A stretch of DNA of 64,000 nucleotides from CAMLIZ01 sp036231905 (GTDB taxonomy: Bacteria > Pseudomonadota > Gammaproteobacteria > Burkholderiales > Burkholderiaceae_C), in the NCBI RefSeq assembly GCF_036231905.1, contig NZ_JAZARE010000009.1, positions 186,001-250,000 on the forward strand. The letters run 5' to 3'. The translations under genes and the position numbers were made by a program. This document shows, piece by piece, positions 27,443 to 36,109 of this stretch; position 1 is the first letter of the stretch, and every line of letters starts with the position of its first letter. Under the pieces are notes generated by a model that was given only the letters and a program-made list of their open reading frames with translations, was not told where the DNA came from and did not search any database.

Positions 27443-28471
27443 ATGGGACTGATGGATTTCGTCAAGAAACAGTTCATCGACATCATCGAGTGGACCGAGG
27501 AGCGCGACGGCGTGCTCGCCTGGCGCTTCCCCGTCGCCGACCGCGAGATCCAGTACGGCGGCATGCTCACCGTGCGTGAATCGCAGATGGCGGTGTTCGT
27601 CAACGAAGGCCAGGTGGCTGACGTGTTCGGCCCTGGCCTGCACAAGCTCACCACGCAGACCTTGCCGGTGCTGACCTACCTGCGCAACTGGGACAAGCTG
27701 TTCCAGTCTCCTTTCAAAAGCGACGTGTACTTCTTCAGCACGCGCCAGCAGGTGGACCGGCGCTGGGGCACCACCCAGCCGGTGACCATCCGCGACAAGG
27801 ATTTCGGCGCCGTGCGCCTGCGCGCCTTCGGCAACTACGCCTACCGCATCACCGACCCGAAGAAGTTCCACACCGAGATCTCCGGCACGCGCGACGTCTA
27901 CACGGTGGAGGACCTGGACGGCCAGTTGCGCGGGCTGATGCTGCAGCACATCTCCGACGCGGTGGCCGGCAGCGGCATTCCCTTCCTCGACCTGGCGGCC
28001 AACCAGGTGGAATTCGCCAAGCAGCTGCGCGAGGCGAACGGGCCGGCCTTCGACGCGCTGGGCCTGAAGCTCGAAGGCGTGACGGTGCAGAACGTGTCCC
28101 TGCCCGAGGAGCTGCAGAAGATCCTCGACCAGAAGATCGGCATGGGCATGGTCGGTGGCGACATGGGCAAATTCATGCAGTACCAGACCGGCCAGGCGAT
28201 TCCCGCGCTGGCCGCGGGCGTGGGCTCCGGCGGCAGCGGCATCGCCGGCGAGGCGGTGGGCCTGGGCGCCGGTGTGGCGCTGGGCCAGGTGATGGCGCAG
28301 CAGCTGGGCCAGGGCCTGCAGGGCGGCGCGCCGCAGGCCGGCGTGCAGGGTGTGAAGCCCGAGGACGTGATGGCGACGCTGGAGAAGCTGGGCGAGCTGA
28401 AGGCCAAGGGCATCCTCACCGACGAGGAGTTCGCGGCCAAGAAGGCCGAGCTGCTGAAGAAGCTCGTCTAA
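27443..28471 (+). CDS. SPFH-domain protein (YdjI-like) with C-terminal SHOCT-like tail
   Basis: The protein has 342 residues from the ATG at 27443 with GAGGAG upstream; the frame extends to 27338 but that part has no family resemblance. Residues about 20-230 are an SPFH/band-7 domain (GGMLTVRESQMAVFVNEGQ, FGNYAYRITDPKKFH, LEGVTVQNVSLPEELQK). A Gly/Ala-rich linker follows. The C-terminal 35 residues (VMATLEKLGELKAKGILTDE) form a SHOCT-like short motif. SPFH proteins scaffold membrane microdomains. It is first in a co-directional module with the DUF4178, DUF350, aminopropyltransferase-like and FAD genes, a grouping I recall from genomic-context studies of polyamine-linked membrane systems. Confidence 0.85.
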   Translation: MGLMDFVKKQFIDIIEWTEERDGVLAWRFPVADREIQYGGMLTVRESQMAVFVNEGQVADVFGPGLHKLTTQTLPVLTYLRNWDKLFQSPFKSDVYFFSTRQQVDRRWGTTQPVTIRDKDFGAVRLRAFGNYAYRITDPKKFHTEISGTRDVYTVEDLDGQLRGLMLQHISDAVAGSGIPFLDLAANQVEFAKQLREANGPAFDALGLKLEGVTVQNVSLPEELQKILDQKIGMGMVGGDMGKFMQYQTGQAIPALAAGVGSGGSGIAGEAVGLGAGVALGQVMAQQLGQGLQGGAPQAGVQGVKPEDVMATLEKLGELKAKGILTDEEFAAKKAELLKKLV

Positions 28472-28477
28472 GCGGCC

Positions 28478-30073
28478 TTGGCCACCGATCCACCGTCACA
28501 GCGTGCCTATCGCGCGCTGTGTCCGAACTGCGGCGCGCCCGTTGACTTCCGCTCGGCCGCATCGGCCAGCGCGGTCTGCAGCTTCTGCCGCAGCACGCTG
28601 GTGCGCGACGGCGACGCGCTGCGCCGCATCGGCCAGAGCGCGGAGCTGTTCGACGACCACTCGCCGCTGCGCCTGGGCGCGGGCGGCCGCTACCAGGGCA
28701 CGGCGTTCACGCTGGTGGGCCGCCTGCAGTACGGCTACGAAGGCGGCACCTGGAACGAATGGCATGCGCTGTTCGACAACGGACGCTCCGGCTGGCTGAG
28801 CGAGGACAACGGGCGCTACGTCTTTGCCTTCGACGCGCCGGCCGCGGGCGAGGTGCCGGCGGCCGACGAGCTGAGCGCGGGCGAGCGTCGGCTGGTCGAT
28901 GGCCGGGCCTGGAACGTCGCGTCCGTCACCCGCGCCAAGCTGCTGGCCGCGGAAGGCGAACTGCCGCGCCCGCCGCAGCTGCAAGGCGAGTTCACCGTCG
29001 CCGACCTGCGCAACGAACGGGCGGAGGTCGGCACGCTGGACTACGCCGACCCGGCCGCGCCCCAGTGGTCCGTCGGCCGCTCGGTGGCCCTGAGCGAGCT
29101 GGCGATGAGCGGGCTGGCCGATGCGACCGAAAAGACGCTCAAGGCCCGCGGCGTGGAATGCCCCAGCTGCGGCAATGCGCTCGAAGCCAAGCTCGCGACC
29201 ACGTATTCCATCGTCTGCCCGCAGTGCAAGGCGGTGGTGGACATCTCCAAGGGCGTGGGCGCCGACCTGGCGCACTACAAGCAGAACAACGTCGGTGACA
29301 GCGGCCTGGAGCCGCAGCTGCCGCTGGGCGCCATCGGCACGCTGAAGCTCGCCGATGACCGGGCGCTGCCCTGGCAGGTGGTGGGCTACATGGAACGCTG
29401 CGACGTTCCGGAAGACGCCGACGAGGAGCAGACTTTCTGGCGCGAATACCTGCTGTACCACCGCACGGCGGGATTCGCCTTCCTGGTGGAATCGGAAGAC
29501 GGCTGGAGCTGGGTGGTGCCGCTCACCGGCGCGCCCACCGTGCGTGGCGACAAGGCCAGCTACCAGGGCGTGGACTACCGCAAGCGCTACAGCTACAGCG
29601 CCAAGACCACCTACGTGCTGGGCGAGTTCTACTGGCGCGTGGCGCGCGAGCAGCGCAGCTTCAACACCGACTACGACGGCGCCGGCGCCAACAAGCACAA
29701 GCGGCTGAACCGCGAGATGGTGGGCACCGAAGTCACCTGGTCCGCCGGCGAGACGCTGGACGCCGCCACCGTGGCCGCGGCCTTCCGCCTGCCCCCGGAC
29801 AAGCGCGCGGCCATGCAGCGCGACGCCACGCCCGCCGGCGGCGGCATGAGCACACTGGTGAAGCTGGCGATCGTGGTGGCGGTCGTGCTCGTCCTGCTAC
29901 TGCTGATCAGCCGCTGCAGCCAGGACGATTGCGACCAGGTGCGCGCCACCTTCGGAGAGGCGAGCAACGAATACCAGCAGTGCCGGCGCAGCAGCCACGG
30001 CAGCGGCGGCTTCTGGCGCACCACCGGCGGCTCGTTCGGCGGCTACAGCAGCGGTGGCGGTGGCCACAAGTGA
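28478..30073 (+). CDS. zinc-ribbon DUF4178 protein with C-terminal membrane segment
   Basis: The protein has 531 residues. The N-terminal zinc ribbon is CPNCGAP...CSFC (about 15-40), and a second ribbon CPSCGNALE...CPQCK lies at about 226-250. After each ribbon comes a beta-rich block of DUF4178 type (RYQGTAFTLVGRLQYGYEGGTWNEWHA and, later, WQVVGYMERCD...WREYLLYH), so the domain is duplicated. Near the C-terminus is a hydrophobic helix (LVKLAIVVAVVLVLLLLIS), then a Ser/Gly-rich tail ending SSGGGGHK. The start is a TTG at 28478, six bases after the SPFH stop; no ATG is available and the ribosome site is poor. Function is unknown. Confidence 0.75.
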   Translation: MATDPPSQRAYRALCPNCGAPVDFRSAASASAVCSFCRSTLVRDGDALRRIGQSAELFDDHSPLRLGAGGRYQGTAFTLVGRLQYGYEGGTWNEWHALFDNGRSGWLSEDNGRYVFAFDAPAAGEVPAADELSAGERRLVDGRAWNVASVTRAKLLAAEGELPRPPQLQGEFTVADLRNERAEVGTLDYADPAAPQWSVGRSVALSELAMSGLADATEKTLKARGVECPSCGNALEAKLATTYSIVCPQCKAVVDISKGVGADLAHYKQNNVGDSGLEPQLPLGAIGTLKLADDRALPWQVVGYMERCDVPEDADEEQTFWREYLLYHRTAGFAFLVESEDGWSWVVPLTGAPTVRGDKASYQGVDYRKRYSYSAKTTYVLGEFYWRVAREQRSFNTDYDGAGANKHKRLNREMVGTEVTWSAGETLDAATVAAAFRLPPDKRAAMQRDATPAGGGMSTLVKLAIVVAVVLVLLLLISRCSQDDCDQVRATFGEASNEYQQCRRSSHGSGGFWRTTGGSFGGYSSGGGGHK

Positions 30074-30104
30074 TCCCCACAACCTCAAGCAAGGAGTCCT
30101 CACC

Positions 30105-30329
30105 ATGATGGGCATCGAATGGCTGAAGCCGGCGATCTTCTTCGGCTCGATCCTGTACGCACTGATCGGCGTGCTGGTGTTCTGGATCTGCTTTCTCATC
30201 GTCGACAAGCTGACGCCCTATGACCTGTGGGGCGAGATCATCGAGAAGAAGAACCTCGCGCTGGCGGTGGTGGTGGGCTCCATGTGCCTGGGCATCGCGA
30301 TGATCGTGTCAGCAGCAATCCACGCCTGA
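30105..30329 (+). CDS. DUF350 family small membrane protein
   Basis: The protein has 74 residues from the ATG at 30105, which has AAGGAG upstream (an ATG at 30108 is possible). Two hydrophobic helices, PAIFFGSILYALIGVLVFWI and LALAVVVGSMCLGIAMIVSA, flank the charged segment DKLTPYDLWGEIIEKKN, the DUF350 arrangement. In many genomes DUF350 genes sit beside DUF4178 and spermidine-synthase-like genes, as here. The stop codon lies in the loop of a 15-bp hairpin. Confidence 0.85.
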   Translation: MMGIEWLKPAIFFGSILYALIGVLVFWICFLIVDKLTPYDLWGEIIEKKNLALAVVVGSMCLGIAMIVSAAIHA

Positions 30330-30346
30330 ACGGCGTGGATTGCTGC
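30312..30346 (+). repeat. 15-bp perfect hairpin enclosing the DUF350 stop codon
   Basis: The left arm GCAGCAATCCACGCC (30312-30326) and right arm GGCGTGGATTGCTGC (30332-30346) are perfect complements with loop TGAAC, in which TGA is the stop codon of the DUF350 gene. There is no T run after it, so it is not a classical terminator. It could stop transcription with Rho help, stabilise the upstream mRNA, or be a repeat remnant. Confidence 0.75.
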
Positions 30347-30389
30347 CTCGCCGCGTTGCGGCTGGCCGCTGACATGGGGCTCCCCCTGG

Positions 30390-30406
30390 CCCCCTCCGAA
30401 AGGGGG
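30390..30406 (+). promoter_or_regulatory. hairpin overlapping the ribosome site of the aminopropyltransferase-like gene
   Basis: CCCCCT (30390-30395) pairs with AGGGGG (30401-30406) around loop CCGAA. The right arm is the only Shine-Dalgarno-like sequence before the ATG at 30414, so the structure would mask it. A similar GC-rich sequence is common between genes in this bacterial group by my recollection, so the masking may be incidental. Confidence 0.45.
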
Positions 30407-30413
30407 TTCCAGC

Positions 30414-31985
30414 ATGAATGACGATCTTCGCGGCCTGCCGGCCGCGTCTCGCATTTCGTTGCCGGAGCTTGCGCTGCTGGCCTCGGTGTTTGTTATCGCC
30501 GCCTGCGGCCTCGTCTACGAGCTCGCGGCCGGTGCGCTCGCCAGCTACCTGCTGGGCGATTCGATCCTGCAGTTCTCCACCGTCATCGGCACCTACCTAT
30601 TTGCCATGGGGCTGGGCTCCTGGCTCTCGCGATTCGTCGAGCGCCAGCTGATCGCGCAGTTCCTGCGCATCGAGCTGCTGGTGGGGCTGGTGGGCGGGCT
30701 GCTGCCGGCGGCGCTGTTCGTGGCGCACAGCTTGCTGCCGGCCAGTGCACTGCTGCCGTTCCGCGTGCTGCTGTATGCGCTGGTGCTGCTGGTGGGCGCG
30801 CTGGTCGGCCTGGAGATCCCGCTGGTGATGCGCATCCTCAAGCGCCACTTCCGCGAGCGTTATGCGCTCAAGGAGCTGGTGTCGCAGGTGCTCACCTTCG
30901 ACTACCTGGGCGCGCTGGTGGTTGCGCTGGCGTTCCCGCTGCTGCTGGTGCCGCACCTGGGGCTGATCCGCACGGGGGTGTTCTTCGGCCTGATGAACGC
31001 GGTGGTGGCGGTGTGGGCGTTGTGGCTGTTCCGCGGCGAACTGCGGCGCTGGCGCAGCCATGCGCTGGCCTGCGCGGCGGTGATCGGTGTGCTGGCCGCC
31101 GCCATGGTGGGTGCCGACCCGCTCACCACCTGGTCGGAAGACCGCTTCTATGGCGACCGCGTGATCCTGCGCGAGACCAGCGCCTACCAGCGCGTGGTGG
31201 TCACCTCCGGGCCTGCGGGGGTGCGCCTCTTCCTCAACGGCAACCTGCAATTCCACTCGCGCGACGAATACCGGTACCACGAGGCCCTGGTGCACCCGGC
31301 GCTGGCCGCACAGGGCGCGCCGCGGCGCGTGCTGGTGCTGGGCGGCGGCGACGGCCTGGCGCTGCGCGAGATCCTCAAGTACCCCAGCGTGGAGCGGGTC
31401 ACCCTGGTGGACCTGGACGCCGAGGTCACCCGCCTGTTCAGCGAGCAGCCCTTGCTGCGCAGCTTGAATGCCGACGCCCTGCGCTCGCCCAAGGTGACGG
31501 TGATCAACACCGACGCCTTCCAGTGGCTGCAGCAGACCGCCGAGGTGTTCGATGCCATCGTGATCGACTTCCCCGACCCGACCAACTTCTCGCTGGGCAA
31601 GCTCTACACCACCAGCTTCTACCAGCTGGTGGACCAGCACCTCGCGGCCGGCGGTTACGCGGTGGTGCAGACCACCTCGCCGCTGATGGCGCGCAAGAGT
31701 TTCTGGACCGTGGCCAGCACGCTGGAGGCGGTGGGTTTCAGCGTCACGCCGTACCACGCGCATGTGCCGAGCTTCGGCGAATGGGGCTTCATCCTCGCCA
31801 GCCGGCGGCCCTGGCATGTGCCCGCCGCTTTTCCAGCCGGCTTGCGTTTCCTCACGCTGCAGGGCCTGCCCGCGCTGCTGGACTTCCCGCCCGACATGGC
31901 GCGGGTGCCGGCTGAAGCCAACCGCCTGTCCAACCAGGTGCTGGTGCAGGAGTTCGAGCGCGAGTGGGGTCGGGTGCAGCAGTGA
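30414..31985 (+). CDS. membrane-anchored spermidine synthase-like aminopropyltransferase
   Basis: The protein has 523 residues. The N-terminal about 230 residues contain some seven membrane helices (for example LALLASVFVIAACGLVYELA). The C-terminal about 290 residues are a spermidine-synthase fold with the nucleotide site VLVLGGGDGLALREILKYP, the acidic VTLVDLD and the later IVIDFPDPTN. These enzymes normally transfer aminopropyl from decarboxylated AdoMet to a polyamine; the substrate of membrane-fused forms is not established. A speD gene that could supply the donor lies at 44311-44715. Its GTGA overlap with the next gene indicates coupling. Confidence 0.85.
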   Translation: MNDDLRGLPAASRISLPELALLASVFVIAACGLVYELAAGALASYLLGDSILQFSTVIGTYLFAMGLGSWLSRFVERQLIAQFLRIELLVGLVGGLLPAALFVAHSLLPASALLPFRVLLYALVLLVGALVGLEIPLVMRILKRHFRERYALKELVSQVLTFDYLGALVVALAFPLLLVPHLGLIRTGVFFGLMNAVVAVWALWLFRGELRRWRSHALACAAVIGVLAAAMVGADPLTTWSEDRFYGDRVILRETSAYQRVVVTSGPAGVRLFLNGNLQFHSRDEYRYHEALVHPALAAQGAPRRVLVLGGGDGLALREILKYPSVERVTLVDLDAEVTRLFSEQPLLRSLNADALRSPKVTVINTDAFQWLQQTAEVFDAIVIDFPDPTNFSLGKLYTTSFYQLVDQHLAAGGYAVVQTTSPLMARKSFWTVASTLEAVGFSVTPYHAHVPSFGEWGFILASRRPWHVPAAFPAGLRFLTLQGLPALLDFPPDMARVPAEANRLSNQVLVQEFEREWGRVQQ

Positions 31986-33580
31986 AACTCACGCGCCGGG
32001 CGGTGATGTTGGCCGCCGCCTCGCTCAGCGCTTGCGGCCAGGCCCAGCCCGCCGGCTGGACCGGCGGCTGGGTGGGCGCAGATGCCGCGCGCGGCCACCG
32101 CCTTCGCAGCCTGTCCAAGAGTGGGAACCTGCCTGCACCCGCGGTGCAACGCAAGGCCCATGTGCTGGTGCTGGGCGCCGGTATCGCGGGGCTGGCGGCG
32201 GCGCGGGCCTTGGCGCAACGCGGCATCGACGACGTGCACCTGCTGGAGCTGGAGGACGTGGCCGGTGGCAACAGCCGCGGCCATGTGCTGGCCGGCATGG
32301 CTTGCCCGCTGGGCGCGCACTACCTGCCCTTGCCCGGCCCGCACGCCCATGAGGTGGGCGAGCTGCTGCACGAGCTCGGCCTGCTGCGCATGGAGGCCGG
32401 GCGCGTGGTGCCCGACGAGATGCACCTGTGCCACAGCCCGCAGGAGCGCCTGTTCATCGACGGCGCCTGGGTGGACGGGCTGCTGCCGCCCGCGGAGCCC
32501 GGCTCCGGCACGCTGGCGCAGTACCGGCGCTTCGCCGCGCTGGTCGCGCAGGCGCAGCGCGAGCTCGGCTTCGCGATGCCCACGGAGCGCGCCGGTTGGA
32601 CCGCTGGGCATGCTGCGCTGGACGCGCAGACCTTCGCCCAGTGGCTGGACGGGCAGGGCCTGCGCGATACGCGCCTGCGCTGGTACCTCGACTACTGCTG
32701 CCGCGACGACTATGGCGCCGGCAGCGCAGTCGTGTCGGCCTGGGCCGGCCTGCACTACTTCGCCAGCCGCCACGGCTTCCATGCGCCGGGCGACGAGGAC
32801 GCCGAACGGGACCCGGTGTTCACCTGGCCGGAGGGCAACGCCTGGCTGGCGCGCCGGCTGGCCGCGCCGCTGGCCGGGCGGCTGCACACCGGCCGCACGG
32901 TGCTGCGCGTCAGCGAGGGCCGGCACGCGGTGCAGGTCTGGGCCCATGACGAAGCCCAGGGCCACATCGAAGCCTGGACCGCCCACCAGGTGGTGCTGGC
33001 CCTGCCGCTGTTCATCGCCGCTCGTGTGCTGAACGCGCCGCCGGCGGCGCTGATGCAGTCCGCGCAACAGCAGCCGCATGCCCCCTGGCTGGTGGCCAAT
33101 CTGCACCTGGCCGAGCCGCTGCTGGACCGCCTGGGCGGTGCGCCGCCATCCTGGGACAACGTCTGCTACGCCGCGGACCCGCGCTCGCTCGGTTATGTGG
33201 ATGCCATGCACCAGAGCACCCGGCCGCACCCTGGCCCCACCGTGCTCAGCGCCTACTGGGCCCTGCCGCAGGCCGAGCGCGGCGCGCTGCTGTCAGGCGA
33301 CTGGCGCCTCTGGGCCGAGCGCGTAGTGGCCGACCTTGCCACCGCCCATCCCGACCTGCCGGGCAAGCTGCGGCACGCGGACCTGATGCGCTACGGCCAC
33401 GCGATGAGCATCCCGGTGCCGGGTCTGCGCGGCAGCCCGGCCCTGGCCGCGCTGCGCGAGCCGATCGGCCGGCTGCACTTCGCCCATGCCGACCTGGCCG
33501 GCTACTCGGTGTTCGAGGAGGCGTTCAGCAGCGGCACCGCGGTGGGCCGGCGCATCGCGGCAGCGCAGCGGCTCGGCTAG
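31982..33580 (+). CDS. exported FAD-dependent amine-oxidase-like protein
   Basis: The protein has 532 residues from the GTG at 31982 overlapping the previous stop. The N-terminus MKLTRRAVMLAAASLSACG has a twin Arg and a lipobox-like LSAC, so it is probably exported, perhaps as a lipoprotein. The FAD-binding motif is VLVLGAGIAGLAAARALAQRG (about 58-78), followed by GGNSRGH. The C-terminal FAD loop region is around LHFAHADLAGYSVFEEAFSSG. Its position next to an aminopropyltransferase-like gene suggests oxidation of a polyamine-like amine, which is inference. No other cofactor motif was seen. Confidence 0.8.
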   Translation: MKLTRRAVMLAAASLSACGQAQPAGWTGGWVGADAARGHRLRSLSKSGNLPAPAVQRKAHVLVLGAGIAGLAAARALAQRGIDDVHLLELEDVAGGNSRGHVLAGMACPLGAHYLPLPGPHAHEVGELLHELGLLRMEAGRVVPDEMHLCHSPQERLFIDGAWVDGLLPPAEPGSGTLAQYRRFAALVAQAQRELGFAMPTERAGWTAGHAALDAQTFAQWLDGQGLRDTRLRWYLDYCCRDDYGAGSAVVSAWAGLHYFASRHGFHAPGDEDAERDPVFTWPEGNAWLARRLAAPLAGRLHTGRTVLRVSEGRHAVQVWAHDEAQGHIEAWTAHQVVLALPLFIAARVLNAPPAALMQSAQQQPHAPWLVANLHLAEPLLDRLGGAPPSWDNVCYAADPRSLGYVDAMHQSTRPHPGPTVLSAYWALPQAERGALLSGDWRLWAERVVADLATAHPDLPGKLRHADLMRYGHAMSIPVPGLRGSPALAALREPIGRLHFAHADLAGYSVFEEAFSSGTAVGRRIAAAQRLG

Positions 33581-35038
33581 CTACGCGTTGGTGGCGCGCC
33601 GGTCCTTGTCCTGTCTCACGTAGTACGCCCGCTTGTCGGCGTACATGCGTTCATCGGCGCGATGGACCACGCTTTCGAGCCGATCGCCTTCCTGCGCCGT
33701 GGCCACGCCGATCGACAGGCTCACCGGCGTGCCGCCGTGGAACTGGTTGTTCAGCGCCAGCAGCTCGTGCAACTGCTCCACCTGCTGCTCGGCCTGCCGG
33801 CTGTCCAGCCCGGGCAGCAGCAGGGCGAACTCGTCGCCGCCGATGCGGCTGGCGGTGGCGCGGCCACCCGGGTCCACCAGCTTGTTGAGCACCTCGCCAA
33901 CCCGGCGCAGCAAGGCATCGCCGGCCTGGTGGCCGCCATCGTCGTTGGCCGCCTTCAGGCCGTTGAGGTCCATCATCACGATGCTCAGCGGCCACGGGCC
34001 CTTGCGCTCCAGGCGGTTCAGCTCCTCGGTGAAGAAGGCGCGGTTGCGCAGGCCGGTCAGCACGTCGTGCTTGCCCAGGTATTCGAGGTAGGCCTCGGCC
34101 TTCTTGCGCGCGGTGATGTCGGTGAGCGACACCAGCACCTGGTCCCAGCGCTGCTCATGCCCGGGCAGCACCGACAGCTGCAGGACCACGTGCAGCTTCT
34201 CGCCGTCGAGCGCGTAGTTCACCACCTCGCGTTGCTGGTGCAGCTTGCCGGCCCACAGCTCGGCCAGTTGCTCGGCGAAGTGAGGTCGCATGTCGTCGCG
34301 GAACACTTTGTCCAGGTTGCCCAGCAGCGTGTATTTGTCGGGCGCCCGGAACATCGCCAGCGTCTGCCGGTTGATGTCGATCACCCGGATCTCCTGCATG
34401 CAGCGGGTGACGAAATCGGGGTGCACGTCGAGGAACACGCGAAAGTCCTCGACGCCGCTGGCGCGCACCTCGCCCAGCAGGCGCTGGATGCTGCTGAAGT
34501 CTTCCAGCCACAGCGACACCGGCGAATGTTCGAACAGCCCCTTGGCATGCTGCTCGCTGGCGCGCAGCGCACGTTCGGCGCGGCTGCGGTCGGTGATGTC
34601 CTCCACCGCCAGCAGCACGCGGCTCCAGTCGTGTTCATGGCCGGGCAGCACGTTGGCCCGCAGCACGATGGCCAGGCGCTTGCCGAGCAGGCTGTAGTTG
34701 ACCGTCTGGCTGCTGAAGTCGGTGTGGCCCTCCCACAGCTGAGCCAGCTCTTCCACATGCTGGTCGAACATGTCGTCGCGGAACACCTGCGCCAGGTTGG
34801 CCACCAGTTCGTCCTGCGAGCTGGCGCCGTAGAGCTCGAGCGTGCGCCGGTTCACCCGCAGCACCTGCAGGCAGCGCGAGCATTCGGCCACACGAGCCGG
34901 ATCCTCCCGGAAATGGACACGCAGGTCGCGCACACCCTCCGCGCGCCAGCGCTCGAACAGGCGCTTCAAATCGCTGTAATCCTCCAGCCACAGGGACACC
35001 GGCGCGAGCTCGAACATGTCGGCGTAGAGATCGACCAC
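33581..35038 (-). CDS. PAS-PAS-GGDEF diguanylate cyclase
   Basis: The protein has 485 residues. The GTG at 35038 is preferred because AAGGAG lies six bases upstream. Two tandem sensor blocks of about 145 residues are clearly duplicates: each has SLWLED, FRDDM, VNY, VLPGHE and a closing DIT motif. The C-terminal GGDEF domain has RIGGDEFALLLPG with an intact active site and LMDLNGLK-type nucleotide contacts (MMDLNGLKAAND). It should make cyclic di-GMP in response to an unknown signal. No transmembrane segment is visible, so it is cytosolic. It is convergent with the FAD gene and divergent from the aldo/keto reductase. Confidence 0.9.
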   Translation of the reverse strand: MVDLYADMFELAPVSLWLEDYSDLKRLFERWRAEGVRDLRVHFREDPARVAECSRCLQVLRVNRRTLELYGASSQDELVANLAQVFRDDMFDQHVEELAQLWEGHTDFSSQTVNYSLLGKRLAIVLRANVLPGHEHDWSRVLLAVEDITDRSRAERALRASEQHAKGLFEHSPVSLWLEDFSSIQRLLGEVRASGVEDFRVFLDVHPDFVTRCMQEIRVIDINRQTLAMFRAPDKYTLLGNLDKVFRDDMRPHFAEQLAELWAGKLHQQREVVNYALDGEKLHVVLQLSVLPGHEQRWDQVLVSLTDITARKKAEAYLEYLGKHDVLTGLRNRAFFTEELNRLERKGPWPLSIVMMDLNGLKAANDDGGHQAGDALLRRVGEVLNKLVDPGGRATASRIGGDEFALLLPGLDSRQAEQQVEQLHELLALNNQFHGGTPVSLSIGVATAQEGDRLESVVHRADERMYADKRAYYVRQDKDRRATNA

Positions 35039-35105
35039 AGGCGGCTCCTTGTTATTGCAGGCCACCCTATCATCGCCCGCTTCACGAACCAAGAAGGACG
35101 ATTCG

Positions 35106-36086
35106 ATGAACTACCGCCGTCTGGGCCGCAGCGGCCTGCGCGTGAGCGAGCTGTCGCTCGGCTCCTGGGTCACGTACCACAACCAGGTGGACACCAAGTC
35201 GGCCGTGGAGATGCTGGCCGCGGCCATGGACGCCGGCATCAACTTCTTCGACAACGCCGAGGCCTATGCCCTCGGCCAGAGCGAGGTGGTGATGGGCGAG
35301 GCCTTCAAGGCACTGAAGTGGCCGCGCCTGAACTACATCGTGTCCACCAAGTTCTACTGGGGCCTGGACCGCGACGGCAACGGTGTGAACCGACGCAACA
35401 CGCTCAACCGCAAGTACCTGATGCAGGCGATCGACGGCTCGCTGCAGCGCTTTGGCCTGGAGCACATCGACCTGGTGTACTGCCACCGCCCCGACCCGCA
35501 CACGCCGGTGGAAGAGACGGTGCATGCGATGAGCGACATGATCACGCAGGGCAAGGCGCTGTACTGGGGCACCAGCGAATGGTCGGCGGCCGACATCCGC
35601 GCGGCCTGGGACATCGCCGACAAACACCACCTGCACAAGCCGGTGATGGAGCAGCCGCAGTACCACCTGTTCCACCGCAAGCGCGTGGAAGACGAGTACT
35701 CGCGCCTGTACGAGGACATCGGCCTGGGCCTCACCACCTGGAGTCCGCTGGCCTCCGGCCTGCTCACCGGCAAGTACCGCAGCGGCATTCCGGCCGGCAG
35801 CCGCGGCGCGATGGACAACATGGCCTTCCTGCGCGACAGCCTCACCGACGCACGCAAGAACGAGGCGGTGGCGCAGCTGGAGCCGATCGCGCAGGAGCTC
35901 GGTGGCAACCTGGCGCAGCTGGCGATCGCCTGGGTGGCGAAGAACCCGCGCGTGAGCACGGTGATCACTGGCGCCTCCAAGCTGTCGCAGCTGCAGGACA
36001 ACCTGGGTGCGGTGGCGGTGATGGAGAAACTGACACCCGAGGTGATGGCGCGCATCGACGCGATCACGGCGCCGCTGGCCAGCTGA
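35106..36086 (+). CDS. aldo/keto reductase (KCNAB/YghZ-like)
   Basis: The protein has 326 residues from the ATG at 35106 with AAGGA upstream. TIM-barrel AKR hallmarks: MNYRRLGRSGLRVSELSLG, the catalytic Asp/Tyr segment FFDNAEAYALGQSEVVMG, the Lys in YIVSTKFYWG and the His in DLVYCHRPDPHTPVEET. The C-terminal NADPH site VITGASKLSQLQDNL resembles voltage-gated potassium-channel beta-subunit-type AKRs. It probably reduces aldehydes with NADPH. The divergent DGC gene lies 68 bases upstream. Confidence 0.92.
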   Translation: MNYRRLGRSGLRVSELSLGSWVTYHNQVDTKSAVEMLAAAMDAGINFFDNAEAYALGQSEVVMGEAFKALKWPRLNYIVSTKFYWGLDRDGNGVNRRNTLNRKYLMQAIDGSLQRFGLEHIDLVYCHRPDPHTPVEETVHAMSDMITQGKALYWGTSEWSAADIRAAWDIADKHHLHKPVMEQPQYHLFHRKRVEDEYSRLYEDIGLGLTTWSPLASGLLTGKYRSGIPAGSRGAMDNMAFLRDSLTDARKNEAVAQLEPIAQELGGNLAQLAIAWVAKNPRVSTVITGASKLSQLQDNLGAVAVMEKLTPEVMARIDAITAPLAS

Positions 36087-36109
36087 GCGGCGCGGCCTCG
36101 CCACTGCGT

